DNA of 64,000 nucleotides from contig JARGNG010000012.1 of assembly GCA_029213265.1 (NCBI GenBank), positions 3,512-67,511 of the forward strand. Reading direction: 5' to 3'. This document shows, one piece after another, positions 61,352 to 64,000 of the stretch (the stretch's first letter is position 1; each line of letters opens with the position of its first letter). The notes beneath the pieces are model-generated. The model did no database searches, was not told the origin of the DNA, and worked only from the letters and a program-made list of their open reading frames with translations. Made by a program: the position numbers and the translations under genes. This DNA comes from Verrucomicrobiales bacterium (lineage in GTDB: Bacteria > Verrucomicrobiota > Verrucomicrobiia > Verrucomicrobiales > DEV007).

Positions 61352-63139
61352 ATGGAGCCGACAAAAGAAGAAGACAGCAAAAAGATATGGGACCGGGCCG
61401 CGTGGAAAGACGCCGGCTTTTTCCTGACCTACCTGCGCCCGCACTACAAGGTCTTCGTTCCGGCGCTTTTTGCGCTGGCTCTCACCGGGGCCTTGACGAT
61501 TCTTTTCATCAAGGAACTCACCGCCCTCGTCGGAAAAGGAATCGGCGGCGCTACCGGAGCCGAGTGGATGGCGGAGCTGAATGACAAGGCCTGGTTTCTC
61601 GTCGCGATCGTCTCGATCCAGGCCTTCATTGCCTTCTGGCGCATTCTCCTTTTCGCAAAGGCATCGGAACGCGCCCTCTCTGCGCTCCGCCTAGATACCT
61701 TCAGCCGGATCATCCGCTTCCCCATGTCGACGCTGAATGAAAGACGCGTCGGGGAGCTGGCCTCCCGCCTCGCCAACGACGTCGAGGCGATGCGGGAAAC
61801 CCTCGTCGGCACCATTCCCATGTTGATTCGTCACTCCGTCATGCTCGTACTCTGCCTCGTGCTCATCCTGCAGATGTCGGTCAAACTCTCGCTTTTCATG
61901 ATCGGCACCATTCCCGTTGTGATTGTCCTCATCGCCGTCTTCGGGGCCCGCATCCGGAAACTGACGCGTCGCGCCCAGGACAATCTCGCCGCCTCGCAAG
62001 TCGTCGTCGATGAAAGTCTCCAGAGCATCATCAGCGTGAAAGCCTTTCGCAACGAGAGCTACGAGCTTGCCCGCTACAACAAGAACCTCGGTGAATACCT
62101 CACCACCGTGATCAAAGCCGCCGTCCCGCGGGCTTCTTTCATTGCTTTCATTATCTTCGCCTTCAGCGTCGCGATGATCCTCGTGACCTGGTTCGCGATG
62201 AGAATGTTGAACAACGGGGACATCGGCAACGAGGAACTCACTCAATTCGCGGGCCTCACCGGAATGATTGCCGCCTCCTTCCTCGCCTTTCCCGAGTTGA
62301 TCGCCCAGCTGCAGCGCTCACTGGGAGCGACGGAACGAGTCCGCGAAATCCTGAAGGATGAGATCGAGCCGGAAGACACCGGCGAGGAGGACCTGACTCG
62401 ATTCCGGGGAGAGATCGAGATGCGCGGCGTCAATTTCGCGTATCCGGGTCGTCCTGACGTGACCGTACTCCACGACTTCAATTTGAAAGCGGAAGCCGGA
62501 CAACGAATCGCTCTCGTCGGCCCGAGTGGTTCCGGAAAATCAACGACCGTTTCCCTGCTCTTCCGTTTCTACGATCCGACCGCCGGGGAAATCCTGATCG
62601 ATGGAAAACCGATTCGCGAGATGTCACTCACCGGACTTCGACGGAACCTCGCTCTCGTTCCGCAGGAAGTGCTTCTCTTTGGCGGCAGCATCAAAGAAAA
62701 CATGAAGTATTGCAAACCCGAGGCCAGCGAGGAGGAAATCGTCGACGCCGCGAAACAGGCCAATGCCCATGAGTTTATCGAAGGCCTCACCGAAGGCTAC
62801 GAGACCCTCGTCGGAGATCGCGGCACCCAGCTTTCCGGCGGCCAGCGTCAGCGGATCGCCATCGCCCGCGCCATTCTCGCCGACCCCGCCATCCTTATTC
62901 TCGATGAAGCGACCAGCAGCCTCGATGCCGAGAGCGAGCGTCTCGTGCAGGGAGCTCTCGACAAGCTGATGGAGAACCGCACCAGTATCATCATTGCCCA
63001 CCGTCTCAGCACAATCCGACGCTGCGATCAGATTCTCGTGATCTCAGGCGGTGCTATTCTTGAGCGCGGAACGCATGAAGAGCTGACGGCACAAGCGGGC
63101 GGACTTTACGGATCGCTCGCGAAACTGCAGTTGGAGTAG
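61352..63139 (+). CDS. ABC exporter, fused permease and ATPase (MsbA-like)
   Basis: 595 residues. Six membrane helices occupy about residues 25-320. The ATPase half has Walker A GPSGSGKSTT (about residue 389), the Q-loop in LVPQEVLLFGGS, the signature LSGGQRQRIAIARA (about 494), Walker B ILILDEATSSLD and the H-loop IIIAHRLSTI. Homodimeric exporters of this kind flip lipid A core or export drugs and peptides. MsbA is plausible but cannot be separated from other half-size exporters by eye. Confidence 0.92.
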   Translation: MEPTKEEDSKKIWDRAAWKDAGFFLTYLRPHYKVFVPALFALALTGALTILFIKELTALVGKGIGGATGAEWMAELNDKAWFLVAIVSIQAFIAFWRILLFAKASERALSALRLDTFSRIIRFPMSTLNERRVGELASRLANDVEAMRETLVGTIPMLIRHSVMLVLCLVLILQMSVKLSLFMIGTIPVVIVLIAVFGARIRKLTRRAQDNLAASQVVVDESLQSIISVKAFRNESYELARYNKNLGEYLTTVIKAAVPRASFIAFIIFAFSVAMILVTWFAMRMLNNGDIGNEELTQFAGLTGMIAASFLAFPELIAQLQRSLGATERVREILKDEIEPEDTGEEDLTRFRGEIEMRGVNFAYPGRPDVTVLHDFNLKAEAGQRIALVGPSGSGKSTTVSLLFRFYDPTAGEILIDGKPIREMSLTGLRRNLALVPQEVLLFGGSIKENMKYCKPEASEEEIVDAAKQANAHEFIEGLTEGYETLVGDRGTQLSGGQRQRIAIARAILADPAILILDEATSSLDAESERLVQGALDKLMENRTSIIIAHRLSTIRRCDQILVISGGAILERGTHEELTAQAGGLYGSLAKLQLE

Positions 63140-63369
63140 GTGGCGGTTGAACGTTCGCTGCCATTCCGCAAATCGCCCCCCCAAAGATCCCCGGTCGCCA
63201 CGGATGCTCTCTTGAAAGAATTACAGCGTCAGACCCGTCTGACCTGGAGGACGGTCGATGTCGGGACCGGGAAAGAACTGCCTGAGTCATCCAGGAATGG
63301 AAGAAAACCGAATCGAGGTCAAAGACGATTCTCACCGGACCCGCGGAACGGGGAGGTTCGTAAAACCAG

Positions 63370-64000
63370 TTATACCAATTCGCGAATTACCTCGCCTTCG
63401 CCGACGAGATACTGCGGTCTTCCGGTAGGATCGATCAATTGTGCGCTCTTCGGATCGATTCCGAGATTGTGATACAAGGTCGCAAACACATCCTGAAAAT
63501 GAACCGGACGCTCCGTAGCCTCGGCGGCGCTGCGATCCGATGCACCGATCACCTGGCCGACCTTCATGCCGCCTCCGGCCATCACGCCCATCGACAATTT
63601 CGGCCAATGATCCCGACCACCATTCTTGTTAAACACCGGTGTGCGGCCAAATTCTCCCCAGGCCACAATCGTCACATCATCGAGCATTCCGCGCTCATCG
63701 AGATCCGTAACCAGCGCCCACAGCGCATGATCCAAAATCGGACCAAGCTGTTCCATCCGCGTGTTGTTGTTCCGGTGAGTATCGAAATCACTGATCGAAA
63801 CGCTGACCACTCGCGCCCCGGCTTCGACGAGGCGCCGGGCCATCAACATCTTCCGCGCTGCCATGGGGCCTTCGCTCGTCACCTGAGCTAGCTCGGTCTC
63901 CCGCATATTCGGCGTGTATTTCGCCAGTACCTTTGGATCTTCTTTCTCCAAGTCCATTGCCTCAGCCAATCGACCCGAGGTCAAAATGTTCATTGCCTGC
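63370..64000 (-). CDS. DUF1501 protein, C-terminal part (runs off window)
   Basis: The frame is open to the last base, so the N-terminus lies outside the window and about 209 residues are visible. DUF1501 blocks are clear: MARRLVEAGARVVSVSISDF, TIVAWGEFGRTPVFNKNGGR and DHWPKLSMGVMAGGGMKVG, with FQDVFATLYHNLGID near the end. The fold is alkaline-phosphatase/sulfatase-like. In PVC genomes DUF1501 genes usually pair with a DUF1553/DUF1549 cytochrome gene. The 230-bp gap to the ABC gene shows no other gene. Confidence 0.9.
   Translation of the reverse strand, partial: QAMNILTSGRLAEAMDLEKEDPKVLAKYTPNMRETELAQVTSEGPMAARKMLMARRLVEAGARVVSVSISDFDTHRNNNTRMEQLGPILDHALWALVTDLDERGMLDDVTIVAWGEFGRTPVFNKNGGRDHWPKLSMGVMAGGGMKVGQVIGASDRSAAEATERPVHFQDVFATLYHNLGIDPKSAQLIDPTGRPQYLVGEGEVIRELV

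Overview
The window looks like chromosomal DNA of a Verrucomicrobiota bacterium, most likely from a Verrucomicrobiales-type lineage. Pointers are two TIGR02597-type exported proteins, a PVC-type dehydrogenase/HEAT/cytochrome c giant protein, a DUF1501 protein, an SHD1-domain protein, several exported sulfatases (one fused to DUF1080, one fused to a YHYH domain), and many large exported proteins among ordinary housekeeping genes. Base composition is moderately GC-rich and even. I see no tRNA, rRNA, CRISPR array, transposase or prophage. The assignment rests on family content and not on any database search.

Layout. 1-4750: the 3' part of an RND efflux pump, a decayed alpha/beta hydrolase, a DUF1460 amidase-like exported protein and a frameshifted gene remnant. 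4800-12760: an exported carbohydrate block with a sialidase-like propeller protein, a second propeller glycosidase-like protein, an acyltransferase-3 membrane protein, a sulfatase-DUF1080 fusion and an SGNH hydrolase. 12912-25829: housekeeping genes, namely an SRPBCC protein, a zinc-finger membrane protein, nagZ, serS, trmB, then a minus-strand block aspC / GNAT / suhB / ispF / cdaA / CdaR-like / glmM / bioD / membrane GrpE-like, followed by holA and a half-size TSUP protein. 25855-37510: a compact minus-strand locus, the most unusual part of the window. It holds a LytS/LytTR two-component system followed by a TIGR02597 protein, a fibronectin-III surface protein, a YHYH-sulfatase fusion, a fusion of an MbnP-like domain to an MbnH/MauG-type diheme domain, and a second TIGR02597 protein with an ASH-like domain. 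37637-44551: SHD1 protein, dnaJ, grpE, an RsbU-type phosphatase, a STAS antagonist, a lipoprotein, mazG and rsmE. 44592-55892: a membrane-anchored hydrolase, an exported unknown, the giant PVC cytochrome protein, DoxX, a peptidase/GATase-like fusion, and an M1 peptidase with a DUF6702 partner. 55941-64000: YcaQ-type glycosylase, an arsR-acr3 arsenic operon with a clear operator, a FabZ-like dehydratase, a sulfatase, an ABC exporter and the C-terminal part of a DUF1501 protein running off the window.

How the parts work together. CdaA makes c-di-AMP and sits with glmM, as in the cdaA-cdaR-glmM operons of other phyla, but here the middle gene is reduced to its membrane anchor. NagZ, GlmM and the DUF1460 protein all concern peptidoglycan or amino sugars. 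The RsbU-like phosphatase and STAS protein form the output half of a partner-switching pathway. The 25.8-37.5 kb locus looks like one regulated exported system that may combine copper/peroxide chemistry (MbnP-MbnH) with sulfatase activity. That functional reading is inference. Several intergenic gaps carry short GNRA-looped hairpins and other repeats that are probably genome-wide families.
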